DNA of 64,000 nt from assembly GCA_009760855.2 (NCBI GenBank), contig WPIO01000005.1:4820001-4884000 (forward strand), written 5' to 3'. Position numbers and translations under genes: made by a program. The notes below the pieces were generated by a model. It was not told the origin of the DNA. It worked only from the letters and a program-made list of their open reading frames with translations, and did no database searches. Origin of the DNA: Cristatella mucedo (lineage: Eukaryota; Bryozoa; Phylactolaemata; Cristatellidae). The number at the start of each line of letters is the position of its first letter. Position 1 is the first letter of the stretch. Shown here one piece after another: positions 1-11,779 of this stretch.

Positions 1-1
1 G

Positions 2-52
2 TACGACAGCATGAGCAGCGTCAGCGCCACCTATGCGCCCACAAGCAGCGGA
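2..52 (+). CDS. Candidate partial internal exon cut by the left window edge
   Basis: One frame reads YDSMSSVSATYAPTSSG and is rich in codons ending in G or C, like the firm exon at 1461-1671. It runs into a good donor, GGAA|GTGAGTG, at 52/53, leaving one base of the next codon. The 5' part lies outside the window. I do not recognise the family. Its phase does not join directly to the exon proposed at 1256, so another exon would be needed between them. A competing minus-strand open frame covers part of the same bases, and high local GC makes chance open frames more likely. Confidence 0.25.
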
Positions 53-273
53 AGTGAGTGCAGCGCCAGCTGAAATGGCAGCGTGTCTCCCCTATTCAGT
101 CTTTCTGTAGCGCAGGCAGTTAGGTCGCGACGAAGCGCCGCCTCGCAGAGCGTCAGCGCTCCGTCGCCGTGCTTGCAGCTCGTCTCGTAGTCAACTATCC
201 CGACGACCGACGTGGCTACGGTCCCGTTGCATTGACGGCGAATATTTCGACCAGAGCAGACGACAGTCAACAC
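31..273 (-). CDS. Candidate cysteine-rich terminal exon on the minus strand
   Basis: The minus strand is open for about 80 codons, from a possible acceptor (AATAGCAG at 281-274) to a TAG stop at 31-33. The predicted stretch has spaced cysteines (TVVCSGRN, RRQCNGT, ETSCKHG, TLCEAALRR, TACATERL) and one N-glycosylation motif, as in a small extracellular domain. Most codons end in G or C. The acceptor has a poor pyrimidine tract, no upstream exon is visible, and it conflicts with the plus-strand exon candidate at 2-52. It could be an artefact of the GC-rich context. Confidence 0.22.
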   Translation of the reverse strand: MLTVVCSGRNIRRQCNGTVATSVVGIVDYETSCKHGDGALTLCEAALRRDLTACATERLNRGDTLPFQLALHSLPLLVGA

Positions 274-279
274 CTGCTA

Positions 280-1255
280 TTGGGCTTCGACTCATCACAG
301 AACGCCGTCGCAAAGGTACTCACAGGCGGAATGAAAAGCTCGTCGTGAACATATTCACCTCGGTTTGATGGATGGTCGCAATCGACGTGGTTACCAAATA
401 AAGTGCCGAAAATCCGCCGGAGTACCAAAATGCACCACATCAAAATTCTAGATTTCTGGAAACATCAACCTAAAAAAAAACAAATTAATATGAATGTTAA
501 CGAAATAGTTCTCTTGCTAAAAATTGACGTCTTATGTCGATGGGCATTTCCTTCTTGCCCCCTACAGCAGACTAAAAACTTAGGCCACCCGCGATTTCTG
601 CGCCCACACACCGTCACCTTTGGCAAAAATAGATCCTACTTCTCCTCGAGGAATACCTGCCATTTTTGCGTCAAAATAAGCGTACGATTGAGAGACATCA
701 GGTTCCTTCAATAGTTGATCTTTCTCCTTAGATTTAAATGTTACACATTTATCTCCTTTAAAAATTATGGGATGACTTTTTCCCCGCGTGAAAATCCTCG
801 CTCCGGGTTTGCTTGGGTTTACCGTGAAGTATGTATAAATGGTACGCAAAAACATTTAGCTGTCATTGCATGCCATAGAAAGTTTCTTGTTAATAATTTC
901 TGCACTATTCCATTGGAATTAACATCGCACCTGATGATGTCTGAAGCCATTTGCAAACATGACGTGTTCGAGGTCATAACATCCCGGTTCCGGTCTATAG
1001 GGCCGACACTGTGGTGCTCGAGAATGAAAGCTGCCTGCCAGGTCTGGAGAAAATATATGAGGATGATCGCTCTATTACTCTACATAGTTCACGAAACATA
1101 GCTCTGGCGCTAAATTAGTACGAGGTCGAAGCGCGACCCGGCAAGAACCGCTCTCACCGAGGCAGGTTCACTGTCCGTTGCTCATTTAAGTTCTTGCGTT
1201 TACGAAGGCGGTTACCTTTAAAGCGGGAACACGTCTTCGTTGTATGCTTCATCAG
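280..1255. other. Unassigned, probably intronic
   Basis: Open frames of 90-130 codons exist on both strands but lack splice-site support and have no recognisable motifs. The stretch is best read as intron of the gene whose last exon is at 1461-1671. Confidence 0.4.
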
Positions 1256-1374
1256 AGCTGGACCTTCGGATCTGGAGCGCTGCCGAGCAGCACGCACCTG
1301 GCGTTCGCCGCGTGGCCCGTCTTCAATGTGTCCGTATCGCGAGCTTCCGTTATTTTGTCGGGATCATTTTATCG
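1256..1374 (+). CDS. Probable penultimate exon of an unrecognised gene
   Basis: The exon is bounded by an acceptor (GCTTCATCAG|) and a donor (ATCG|GTAAGAG). It is open in the frame that joins in phase to the terminal exon at 1461: 39 codons, starting SWTFGSGALPSSTHL and ending SVILSGSFY, plus two bases that complete an Arg codon across the junction. Codon third positions are GC-rich, as in the next exon. The other two frames are also open here, so the choice rests mainly on the phase match. No domain is recognised. Confidence 0.4.
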
Positions 1375-1460
1375 GTAAGAGCGAAGGCATCTCAGCCCAG
1401 TTGTCTTTCTGCCCTTTGACCTGCAGGTCGTCCGTTACGTGGCGGTCGCCTCTCTTGTAG

Positions 1461-1671
1461 CCTCTACCTGCTGAGCAACGTGAACGCAAACGCGGACGAG
1501 TACGTCGCGATCGTCGGCAGCGACCTGGATGGGCGACTCCGTCTGTACCCGTTTGACACGTCTGGAGTAGCGAACAATGCATTCGTCAACCCGGCCACGC
1601 TATTCATGGTCAACGTGCTTGAGTCCCGCGGAGATTCCAGCTGCCAAGTGATGAGTAGCCGAAGAAAGTAG
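1461..1671 (+). CDS. Terminal coding exon of an unrecognised gene
   Basis: After the acceptor GCCTCTCTTGTAG| the frame is open to a TAG at 1669-1671 and encodes about 70 residues. It includes the stretches EYVAIVGSDLDGRLRLYPFD and GVANNAFVNPATLFMVNVLE and ends VMSSRRK. Codon third positions are very strongly G or C, unlike the surrounding AT-richer DNA, which is good evidence for selection in this frame. An alternative acceptor (CCTTTGACCTGCAG|, exon from 1426) also keeps the frame open and would add RPLRGGRLSC. The gene runs left to right, and most of it lies before the window or in undetected exons. I do not recognise the protein family and assign no function. Confidence 0.5.
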
Positions 1672-2170
1672 TCCTCCGCTGGCGTTTGCGTGAACGCTCA
1701 GCTGAGCCGAGCGTGCGCCTGCCGCTGCTTCTGCTTACGAGCGGCGCCGATGCACCGGAGTCGCCGGAGCCTCCTCGAAGCTGTTTCCTCCGAGCACCTT
1801 TGCTTTCACCTAATTTGACGCACGTTACCGCCCTCCTTGCAACGCGGCGCACGCATTGCCTGCCTCGTGACACTTTCGTGACGCGGCTTTATGCGAGCGC
1901 GTTTTTCATCGCCGTCAGCGTCGGCTTTGCTCGCTTTCTCTAGGCTTTTTTTCGTCCAGGCAGTGCGCATTTAGAGCACGCCCAGCAGCTAGCACTGCTC
2001 CTCATCGGTCGGCGAACGCTTGCTGCCAGCCAGGCGACGTTCTCTATCCGTCCTCGGGCTCAGTCTCTAGCTACCGTCACGAGCGCGTCAGTTCCACGAG
2101 CAATCGCAGGTGCTGCGATTGCTTTTTGCAAGCGCATGTATTGAAAAATAAATATGTCAATATGTCAATT
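1672..2170 (+). other. Probable 3' UTR of the gene ending at 1671
   Basis: This is a GC-rich, non-coding continuation after the stop codon that ends near an AATAAA hexamer (2147-2152). A sharp drop in GC follows, consistent with the end of the transcript. Confidence 0.4.
2147..2152 (+). promoter_or_regulatory. Poly(A) signal AATAAA
   Basis: A canonical hexamer lies 476 bases after the stop at 1671, with T-rich sequence shortly downstream. It is the first AATAAA after the terminal exon. Confidence 0.45.
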
Positions 2171-3540
2171 GCAACTTAATATGTCAAGCCACTTGGAAAG
2201 ACTTGAAATCGCCTCCAGCGAAGCCTCACTATTTGTGGCTTAATTCTCGCCTGCTTGTCTATTCTACGGCTCTCCAATGTCTACTTTAGGACGAGCCACT
2301 GAGTTCTAGCTTTTGATTTTATCGGCTGCACTTTTATACTTTTTAATTTATTTTTGGTTAAGAGTTCAACTTTTGGTGCTTATTTATTGCTGAATCGTAC
2401 GAGTAGGACAATGCCTATTAGTCTTTGCAGGAGTGCTCAGGCAGTTGGATCTAGCTCTCCGTACTGAGGTTGCGTTCGAAACCAATTCATTAGGCTTTCA
2501 TGGCCTTGCGCACTCGCGTCGTATCGGTCCGTCGAGTGTAATTTGCTGCGAAAGTTCTCGTTGGGCTCATTTTTATCTAATGTTAGTTTCCCTCTTATAA
2601 CAGTAAGTTCGGCCGGTGCATTACAGCGGGCCGATATCCGCAGCTTCGGCAACCTCAAGTCAATTCCGGTCGGTCGTTTTCACGCTGCGCTTTTCTAGCT
2701 AAAACTACGTATGACCAACAAACAAACTAAAATCGCTTAAGACCACACCGACAGAGTTTGAACGTCGTTCAACCCGTGAGACGACTTCACTCTCAGTGGC
2801 TGCTAAAAGTCGCCATCCCGTCTGAAAGCGTCACGATCCTTTCGCTTATTTACTAGCATTTTACACTCATTTTTTGGAGAAGAGCCTCTTTGCCACTCGC
2901 TCTTGGCGCTCGAAGGTAAGCGATCTTGCAACAAAGATCTAGAAGTCCAGGAGAGTGATCTAGCGACGGGGGCGTCGTAAGGAGTTGCCCTCTCCCCTAA
3001 ATGAGTCTTTCGATTAAAGCGGAACCCGGCTCGGATTGGCTGGCGAAAGCAACCATTGACTGTAACGAGGATACGCATTCGATGGGTTCGCCAACCTGCG
3101 ACCGAGTCGCCCTAGCTTCTGCCGCAGGTCAGAAGTGCGCCAAGGTGCCGGCGATCATGCAGATCTGAGATCTTCCAGCGACTACGAGCCTCTCGCCGAG
3201 AGTCGCGTGAGGGCCTGCATAACAAATGGCCGAAGCGGTATGAATCTCGTCTCTGGCATCACAGGCTTCGGAAGCAGGGACAGAACCCTGGACGTATGGG
3301 GGCTGGGGTCCGGATAAAGGGTGTCGCCTGTATCAAAGCGTGTTGCATCAGTTGCAATCGGCAATGCCAACATCTTTCTTGTTGCATTTGCACAAAATCA
3401 CGTTGCCCTTTTCTAAAGCGAACTTTTACTAGATGTCCCCATAATGTCCACAGTAAAAATAGTTTATTTTCAGGTACATCACATTGGTTGAATTCTGGCT
3501 TTCTTAGGCAGGAACACTGCATCTAAATTGGTTACATGCA
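2171..3540. other. No gene recognised
   Basis: This is moderately GC-rich unique-looking sequence. The longest open frame (minus strand, 2803-3078) has no splice support or recognisable motif. No repeat family seen elsewhere in the window is evident here. Confidence 0.4.
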
Positions 3541-3544
3541 ATTG

Positions 3545-4218
3545 TGACATCCCTTCACGGCGTCTGTACAGCTGGTCCAAAACTCTGCAGTTAGGCTAGT
3601 CTGTCGCGAGCGTCTCAACTGCAACATCTTACCACTTCTGGCCGACATGCACGGGCTTTCCGTCTAGTAGCCCACAGACTTCAAGGCCTTCACTGCCACT
3701 CAATTTTAGGTTCTTTCTTCGCTGGCACCAGCCTATCCATCAGATGCACTCCCGCACTAGGCTAGGCATGATACCACTGACTTTTCTGTATCAAATCGTG
3801 TAAGTGCTCTATGCACGAACTTCAAATCCTTTGTAGATTGTGCCTTTAGTTGCCATACTCCTAATGCATGGAACTCACTCTCGACTGACGTCACGATATC
3901 CCTACCTTGGCGAAATTTAAAAAATAAGCTTAAAATGCATCTATTCATATCAGCATTAAGTGCGACTTTTTTAAGTTCATATTGCGCTATTGCGTGCTTA
4001 TACTGCGAATGCTGCCACTCACCGTATTTTAATGTTGACTCTGAGCAACTCACCTCTAATTATATTATGCTTGTTGATATTGAATACGCTACCACTAAAA
4101 TTCATTCACGCTTCCTTTACAGGATACACATTGTGCCTAGAAAGTTTTTAAGTTGTCTGAGGGTACATTGCGAATGAATTATTACTATTATCATTATTAC
4201 TATTATATTTATTATAAT
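3545..4218 (+). mobile_element. L2-like LINE (family A), 5'-truncated, decayed
   Basis: The sequence matches the C-terminal part of the family A reverse-transcriptase ORF seen at 7.5-9.7 kb: a QLVQNSAARLVCRER-type stretch, then FGDRAFSSYAPKAWNSLP, then the 3' UTR. Many stops and small indels have accumulated. It ends in a degenerate ATT-rich tail (about 4174-4218). It belongs to the oldest group of copies in the window. Confidence 0.7.
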
Positions 4219-7200
4219 TAGTTAAGCCTTCTCAAGGGATCGGTTCGACGGATTCATTCGTGAGTTCATGTCAAGACTGACCTTCGGTTTAATTAAACTC
4301 ACGAAGCGGCGATTAATAAGACTTATATCAGTGAGCCGCGTTATTCTCGTTGTAGAGACTAATATTTAGGACACCAAGCGGGGCGGCCTGTTGGCGCTTT
4401 AGACAGACTGCTGGCAGACGACCTAGCAAAAAGAAAAAGAAAGTACATCTCTTCATAGTCTTTCATTCTTGCCACCGGAACCTTAGGAGACCCTACCTGG
4501 GGGTCATGAACTGACGAAGGGGCGAAAGAAAAATGAGCACCGACAAAATCGCTTCGGTAAATTCTTCAAGTCAGAACCAGGTAACGCACAAGCAAAACCG
4601 ATAAATTTGAAACAGACAAACGAGATGAAATGCGCTTTCTAGCGATATCATTTGACGTAAGTAGCACAAAATACCGCACATTGAAAAGTCATATGAAGTC
4701 TCACTGAAGTCGTGTTTAATTTTAACGCCAATAAACTCGTGATTATAAAAACTCAAGAAAATCACTAAGTAATAATTTCGTATAAACCTACGTAGGACTT
4801 AACTCTGTGTATTGAAATGTCATACCAAGTCACCACAAAATTGTATTTAATTTGTATATTAATATTACGATAGTGCGTGCAAATAGTCTTTAGAAAAATG
4901 ACGATTGCATGCAGGAACAATCGCAGTGACACGCCTTGATAGTTACACGATTTTAGACTTGCCGGCTGCCTTATTGCAAATTCAAAAATGTATATGACTT
5001 ATTGTCTGTTCCGTCAAGTCTTGTTCACGATAGAAATGATTGATCAATTTTCAAACCGCAAGGTGATAAAAGGTGACAGACGATTGGAACGTATTATTCC
5101 AACCTTCGATTGAGTTATTCATTAGAGGCAGCCCATCAGCAAGCTCCGCATGGTGATAGGAAACATCGTACTAGTGCTTCGATTGCATCGCGAACGACCA
5201 AAGTGGTTGTCTTCCTAGAAAAAGTTGTTTACATAGATTTTCTAAGAGCAAAGACAATTAATGGTGTTTCTTAATCAGATTGACTTGCTCAAATTTACTA
5301 ATTACTTATTATTACAGCTGACTTTATTAAAGCAGAATTTATTTTTAATTCTAGCCATTCTATTGGCACGCATTTGTCATTCGAGATTTTATCGGTGAAA
5401 CGAGTTTTAGACTGCATTCTTGCTTGACGTCTCCCTTCCTAATCGCTCCATCCACTGGCCGTTCATGGGATAGCTACAGCATTTGTCTGCGACCACGCTT
5501 TGCTAACGTAATAGAGTTAGAATGAAACCTGTCAGTTAAAGCATTTATCGTTCACTGCCTCAAAATCTTATTTTTCACCTCTGAGGTCAGAGTGTCCCAT
5601 GAAAAGGGGACTCGCCTGAAACGCATCAATTATTCTCTTGTCAAGTAGTCCACCATTGCTTTCAATGCAATGAAATAAGCATGGCCTGAACCGCGTCAAT
5701 AATTGGCCACTTGCCAAACTTTTGTTGAAATAGTAGGACCCGGCTTTACTGCAGAGTGTTCGCCAAGTCTTCCCTAGTCTTGAATAGCCCAACCTGATTG
5801 GTGACGTTTACACTGAAGACTCGCGTAGGTAAAGAACAGGTAGGAAGCAAAAATCGCAGTCTACACCAGGCTTAAGCTACCGAGCCTCAAACATGAGCCT
5901 GACAAGATGCAGGCAGCTTCTGCAATCAATATTGAGAGCCTGCCCTTCACTTTGCCGAGACGCAGGGGATTAGTAAAGATTGCCGACCACCATCTCGTGT
6001 CGTTGTCGCTCCTCCTGACCAACAGTCTTGGCAGGATTGTGAGTAGTTTTAAGAACCTCACTGAACGGTTTTCCATGACTAGGGCCAGACGTGGCGCTAT
6101 TAACGCGAATTTAGTTGACGTGGTTTTACACAACATTTGGAGGCTCTCTAGTATTTCAAAACTGAGAATGTGCACGAGTAAAGGAGAGCCCAAGGCTGGC
6201 TGCAGTTACCCGTACATTACAGGCCAACTAACACTGCACATAAGTCGTCACCTCCCTCAAAATGCTCTTAGTCACTCAGTCTGAGATCAGGACCAGCCAA
6301 GCGAGGAAGAGCCACACGATAAGAGGAAAAATGCGTTAGCCGACGGCCGCTGCATTTGACGGCCCGGCACGCAATCCCTTGGTGGCGATTGCCGACATTC
6401 ATTAACGCCCAGACACTTTAAACTGGTTACGGGAATTGGTACCTCGGGCCTCTGAGTCCGCCTTAAGTCGCTCGGCCGCTGCTTGCATACTGCTGCTCGC
6501 TCGTCGAAATCTCTCTGTGTCGCAAGCCTTTCTGACCACCTGTGCTCAAGGCATTCTGAGCACGGTAGCTCTAGCATTGCAGCTTCTGAAAAAAAGCACA
6601 TTATCGCCTCCCACAACCAAGCACCACTAGAGTTTCTCTTCCATTGCAAAATTCTCTTCCGAAAACCGTAGTTCTAGCGAACACTGTTTACGGAAACCAA
6701 TACATCTGATACTTATTTAAAGCATAATTGCTTGCTTTTTTACCGTAGCGCGTAAGCAATTGCGTTCTTGTGGATATCTCTTCGCTCAACGCTTCAAGCT
6801 GGGTTCCGTTTGCAGGGGCCGAGCACGCCACGTGAGCTCTGGCTTAAGCTACGCCGGTTGTTGCTAAGCTCCCTAATAGGTATGATTTTGCTTGCCTATT
6901 ATCGTTTCACTGTCATCATGCAAATGCATTTCTTATTGCGGTTGCTGTTGCCAGGGTAAGTGAATTCGGTATTTCGCAAAGACAGCAAATGCGAAGTAAG
7001 CACAGATGCCGGAGGCACCGCTTGCTTTGTGTTCCCAGCATTTTTTCGAGCCACCCTGTGCGATCTCCCTCAAGCGCTGGTTTGAATTACTCTAACTTTA
7101 TGATCATCAAACCTGCTATAATCTAAACGGCCTTTTTCAATGTTCGTTTAAATGTTCTCGTTCAACGTGCAATAAACTCCTAATTATACGTGACAATGTT

Positions 7201-7540
7201 ATTGACGACAATCTTGACCTGCTTGATTACTTGATATAGTTGATCCTAAACCCAAATATCAATCAAGACTTGTGGAAGTCGCCAGTTTTGCACGTTCCTC
7301 CCTCAATTTTAAGCTGTTTACAGCCCTCAAAGCAGTCTTTCGAGTCTATTGCTTTGAGTCCTTCTGAGGACAAACTGCCAATATTGGCAGTAATATGTCA
7401 CACACTGGTACCAAGTCCTCCTTATCACAGCTTTCTCTGATTTCTATTCGGCGAAACTAAATTCAATCTTTCCTCGTTGTGAGTTATTTTATTATTCATT
7501 TTGATCACTTAAATGACGCCTTACGTGCTGATTTCTGCGT
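4219..7540. other. No gene recognised
   Basis: This is AT-rich sequence with a slightly GC-richer island at about 5.9-6.65 kb, where both strands have open frames of 110-125 codons (plus 5907-6284; minus 6287-6649). These have no motif, no convincing splice sites and opposing open frames, so I do not call them genes. Confidence 0.4.
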
Positions 7541-9735
7541 ATTATAATAATAATAATAATAATATTGCACTTGATAAACCGCCCTCAGAGAACTGAATCT
7601 CTTTCTAGGCGCTTTACATATGCTGCAAAGTGATATGCAATAGAATAGTAAGTAAAATCATGCTTGAAAAACAAACAAAATGAATATGGTTAGGGGTGAC
7701 ATGCACAGGGTCAGCATGCAAATGTGGTTAGTGGCAGCATGCACAGTGTCAGCATGCATAAGCACATCAAGGACGAATCACAGGGACCCACTAAATGCTG
7801 TCCTAAATAGGTGTGTTTTTAAGTTTCTTTTAAATGTGGTCAGGTCAGGGGATGTTCTGACGCCGGTCGGGAGGGAGTTCCAGGCTTTGGGAGCATACGA
7901 GCTAAATGCACGGTCTCCAAAGGATTTAAGGTTTGTACGAGGTATTTCCAGACTGTTGGATTCCGAAAAGCGAGTGGTACGATGCTTGGCCTGATGGGGT
8001 AGTATATCTGAAAGATAGACTGGAGCCATAGAATGAAGAGACCTAAAAGTGAGCGACAAAACCTTGAAGTCAATCCGTTGCCTCACTGGTAGCCAGTGCA
8101 GGTCGGCGAGAAGTGGAGTAATGTGGCAACTGTGACGCTCACGACAGACAAGCCTAGCTGCAGAGTTTTGCACCAGCTGCAATTGCCTAATCGCACATGC
8201 TGGTAGGCCAGAAAGCAGTGAGTTGCAGAAGTCGAGACGGGATGTCACGAATGCATGGACCAACTTGGACATGGTATCCTTATCTAAACAAGCCCTAATT
8301 TTAGCAATGTTATGAAGCTGAAAATAGGCAGATTTGACTGTGGAGCTGATGTGGTCGTCTAACGAGAGGTCGCTTTGTAATATGACACCTAGATTTCGAG
8401 CTGATTCAACTGGAGATATGCTGACAGCCAATTTTGAAAGTCAGCCTTTCCAATTTCTGAATCACACTGAGTTTGCCCATAACAAGTAAGTTAGTTTTAT
8501 CATCGTTTAGTTTTAGAAAATTTGCTGCCATCCATGTGTGATCCGCATAGAAGTGAAAGCCTAGATTGTGCTTGGCAATCACATCAGCAAGAGGGAGAGT
8601 ATAAACGGTGAAAAGGACCGGACCTAGCACAGAGCCCTGAGGTACTCCATATTTCAGAGGTACTTCAGATGATCTTTGTCCATTCACGTCAATACTCTGG
8701 AGTCTTCCACTGAGATAGGACCTGAACCACTGCAGAGCAGTGCCAGTGATGCCCAGGCGAGATGAGAGGCGCTCTAGAAGTACTTTGTGATCGATGGTAT
8801 CAAAAGCTGCCGAATGATCGAGCAAAACAAGAAGAGACACTCTACCCATGTCTGCATTCCTAAGTAGGTCGTTGTATACCCGAAGCAATGCTGACTCTGT
8901 GGAGTGATTAGCACTAAAGCCAGACTGGAACTTACTAGCAAGGTGTGAGGTTTCGATATAGGAGTTCAGCTGGTCTGCCACGACCCGTTCCAGTGTCTTT
9001 GATAGGAATGGTAGAAGGGAGACTGGGCGGTAGTTGCTTAAGTTCTCTTGGTCTAGTGTAGCTTTCTTGAGAAGTGGCCTGACTACAGCTTTTTTGAAAG
9101 GTGCTGGGACCTGACCTGAGGCTAATGACATATTAATGATGTTAGTTATGCATGGCAGCAGCAGATCAATGCAACGTAGGAGCAGGACAGTGGGAATAGA
9201 GTCCAATGGACTTGTTGTCTTCTTTGATTGAGATACGAGCTTTAGGACTAGATCACTAGTGACCTGCTTAAATGCAGACATTGAGGCGCAGCCATGAACC
9301 GAGGAACAGCATTCTAGTGGGAAGTTTGTCATCGCAGGGATGGATTCCCTGAACTTGTCTATCTTCTGCATAAAGAATCGAGAGAAGCGATCGGCTAGAT
9401 CATCACAAGGATCATCAGGTAAGGAGCTAACCATGGAACGTTTGAGGAGATGGTTTATTGTCGACATCAGCATTTTTGGATTGTGCATCTGTGATTCAAC
9501 AATGTAAGCTAGACTTGGCCTTTGCTAGGATCGATTGGTACGACCTACAGTAGTCTTCATATGCCTGTCGATGGACAGTTAGTCCGGATCTTTTGTATGC
9601 CTTTTCAAGCTTTCGTTTAGTAGACTTGGCTAGTTTAATGTCTGTGGTAAACCATAGGCCGTCTGGGCGGGGGCGCACAGTGCGCTTTGTCAGAGGTGCA
9701 AACTCGTCGAGCGTGTCAGCTAGTGTCGACTAGTA
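7541..9735 (-). mobile_element. L2-like LINE (family A), 5'-truncated copy with most of the RT
   Basis: On the minus strand this copy runs from the endonuclease/RT linker (9735) through the reverse transcriptase and C-terminal region to the 3' UTR. It ends in the family hairpin (about 7573-7617) and an (ATT)n tail at 7541-7562. It is the longest readable family A copy here. Within it the 3' UTR carries the duplicated GCATGCTGAC..CTGTGCATG motif (7700-7760). The endonuclease is absent, so the copy is 5'-truncated, which is usual for target-primed reverse transcription. Confidence 0.9.
7778..9735 (-). pseudogene. Broken reverse transcriptase of the family A LINE
   Basis: The coding sequence survives in three frame segments. 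The first (9735-9496) is the linker with KLAKSTKRKLEKAYKRSG. The second (9488-8406) carries RT blocks: [59 protein letters not shown] and [13 protein letters not shown]. The third (8431-7778) is the C-terminal region ending in HLFRTAFSGSL. The catalytic YADD box is lost: the sequence reads FHFYAD-H-TWMAAN near 8541, an in-frame deletion of about 30 residues compared with the copy at 59.8 kb. A further one-base shift lies at about 8406-8431. The enzyme cannot be active. Confidence 0.9.
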
Positions 9736-9874
9736 TTGACAGACTCCTTTTTTCTTGATGCTTATATGCATGACCCCACTCACAACAAGGTTCACACATA
9801 TTCTCCGGCAACTTACTCTGCCACCCCGAGTAATAAAAAATTCTGCACATATTACCACAGGTAAATCTCATTCA

Positions 9875-11690
9875 GTCTATAGTGATTGCCTCCTCCGAGT
9901 CCAAAATTATAAGTAAATCACAATACCCAAGCATTCTTGACATCAAGTGTTGTCCGAGCGAAACAATTGTCTTCGCCCTGCTGCTCAATCTTCCTTCCAA
10001 TTTGTCATCATTGTTAGAATGCTACAACACAACACTGGCGGACTTGCTTGATCTGTTTGCACCTAAGCTCACAGTGAGCCCTCACCCAGACATCATATTA
10101 CTAATGCTGATCATGTCAATCTATCTTAGCAAAGTCCAAGCATAGCTTCTACAAAAACTTCTTTAAATAATATATGCACAATCTAAAAATGCAGATGTCT
10201 TTGATCAAATGCCTCCTTAATCGCTTCCAGATTGGCTCCTTATCTAGCGATCCTTGCGGCGGTCTAGCTAATCGCTTCTTCAGCTATTTAGTCACCAAGA
10301 TAAGGAAGGTCAGAAATTTCAGCTAAAAAATACTAGTATATTTTAAAGCCTCATTTTTATAGTGGCAGAAGATTCTTATCACCCACCACCTCGGCACCAC
10401 CTTTCAGCTGGCAATATAAGATCGCCAAATGCAGGAATCAAACCCACACCCTCGGTCTTGAAGACCTAGCACTGAAGTAACCCATGGTGAGAGCATTCCC
10501 ACTGGACTCGTGTTCCTCAGTCCAAGCCGTACAGGAATCCTCTGTCTTAATTCCGTGCAGCCCCTCGATGTTTGCATTCAAGACTATTACGACTGAGCTT
10601 ATTGAGAAATTTCTCTACCAGTCACATACCACTACTAGTCCTTCAGACCCTCGTCCCACTATCCTACTTTTACAATGCTTAGATCTGCTGCTGTAATGCA
10701 TAAATAAACTAAAATATGTTATTACCCTCAGGGGATGCCCCTGCACCGTTCAGAAAGGCTTTAGTTAGGCCGCAATTAAGTAAAGCACTACGTGACCAAG
10801 AGAACATGAGCAACTTCCGTAAAGTTTCCGTCTACCTTTCCTGCCAAAGTCCCTAAAACGATTTGTTACAGTCTGAATTGTTTTATTAAAACTTCAAACA
10901 TAGCCAGCAAGTTCCAGTCTGTTTTTGAGCTAATCAGCCTAAACGGCGGTTGCTCTAGTTGTACCACGACTTTATAAGGAATCCGAACTTGAGTGAAGTC
11001 TCTCCACTTTGTTTGCCTTATCTTTCGGTAGCGTTTGATAATGCTGACGACCAAATCCTGCTACAGCGCCTCTCATATGGCATAGGCATCTTTGTAACTG
11101 CACTGCCATTGTTCGGATCCTACCTCAGTGAGAGACCCGAGAGTATTGGTATAAACGGGCAACAATCATCAGAGCAACCACCAAAGTACGGGGTACCTCA
11201 GGGCTCTGTATTTGGTCTGCGTCTTTTCATATTCATATTCTCAATCCTACTATACTCGTTGCTGACTTCTTCCGAAATCATAATCTAGGTTTACACATCT
11301 ATGCAAATGAAACTTAGGTCTATCTTTACTTTCAACTTTCCAATCTCATTAGCACTTCGAACTCTCTCAACTGTCTTGCTCTAGGTATTTACAAAATCCT
11401 CACAAGGATGGCAGCAAACCATCTCTGTGAATGATAAATACAATAAAACAAACTTACTAGTTGTGGGCAAACCAAGTGCGACTCGGAAATCTGAAAACTT
11501 AATTTTCAGAGTCGTCTCTTCAGGGTTACCTTCTATTGCTTCTGTGTGAATTCAAGGTGTCCTGTTCCAAAGTGACCTTTCACTAGACGAACACATCAGC
11601 TCCACAATCAAATCCACCTACTTGCAGCTGCATTAAAATTTCTAAAATCCGGGCAGCCTAGACAGAGATACTACATCTAAAGGATCCCGT
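9875..11690 (+). mobile_element. L2-like LINE (family A), heavily decayed, head-to-head with its neighbour
   Basis: On the plus strand the order follows family A: linker (about 9950-10100, LECYNTTLADLLDLFAP), RT N-terminal region (10200-10700, including PTILLLQCLDLLL), GVPQGSVFG-like stretch near 11190, and LDEHISSTIKSTYLQLH-like stretch near 11590. Stops and frameshifts are everywhere. It is interrupted by a tRNA-like SINE at 10320-10488. It abuts the minus-strand copy at 7.5-9.7 kb in opposite orientation. Confidence 0.8.
10320..10488 (-). mobile_element. tRNA-like SINE (second family) inserted in an L2 copy
   Basis: The insertion interrupts the family A reading between VRNF-like and IPLDSCSSV-like sequence. 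On the minus strand it has a B-box-like GGGTTTGATTCCTGC and a 3' part ending in CTTCTGCCACTATAAAAATG and AGGCTTTAAAA. A similar 3' end occurs at 16605-16710 (minus) and, less closely, at 36405-36515 (plus). The boundaries are approximate. Confidence 0.5.
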
Positions 11691-11779
11691 GAATTTGGGA
11701 CATGCGGCTCGTAGGACTGCCCAGCGGCTGCCAGACAGATTAACCTTTCCCAGCTGGGGCTGATTAGGTTACCTGGATG

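Noticed and set aside
1256-1374. Alternative reading LDLRIWSAAEQHAPG of the candidate exon
   Set aside because: It joins the left-edge exon in phase, but with the next acceptor it leads to a stop after 15 codons instead of into the clearly coding frame at 1461-1671.
5861-6649. Opposed open frames of 110-125 codons
   Set aside because: There is no motif, no splice-site pattern and overlapping frames on both strands; the local GC content explains the scarcity of stops.
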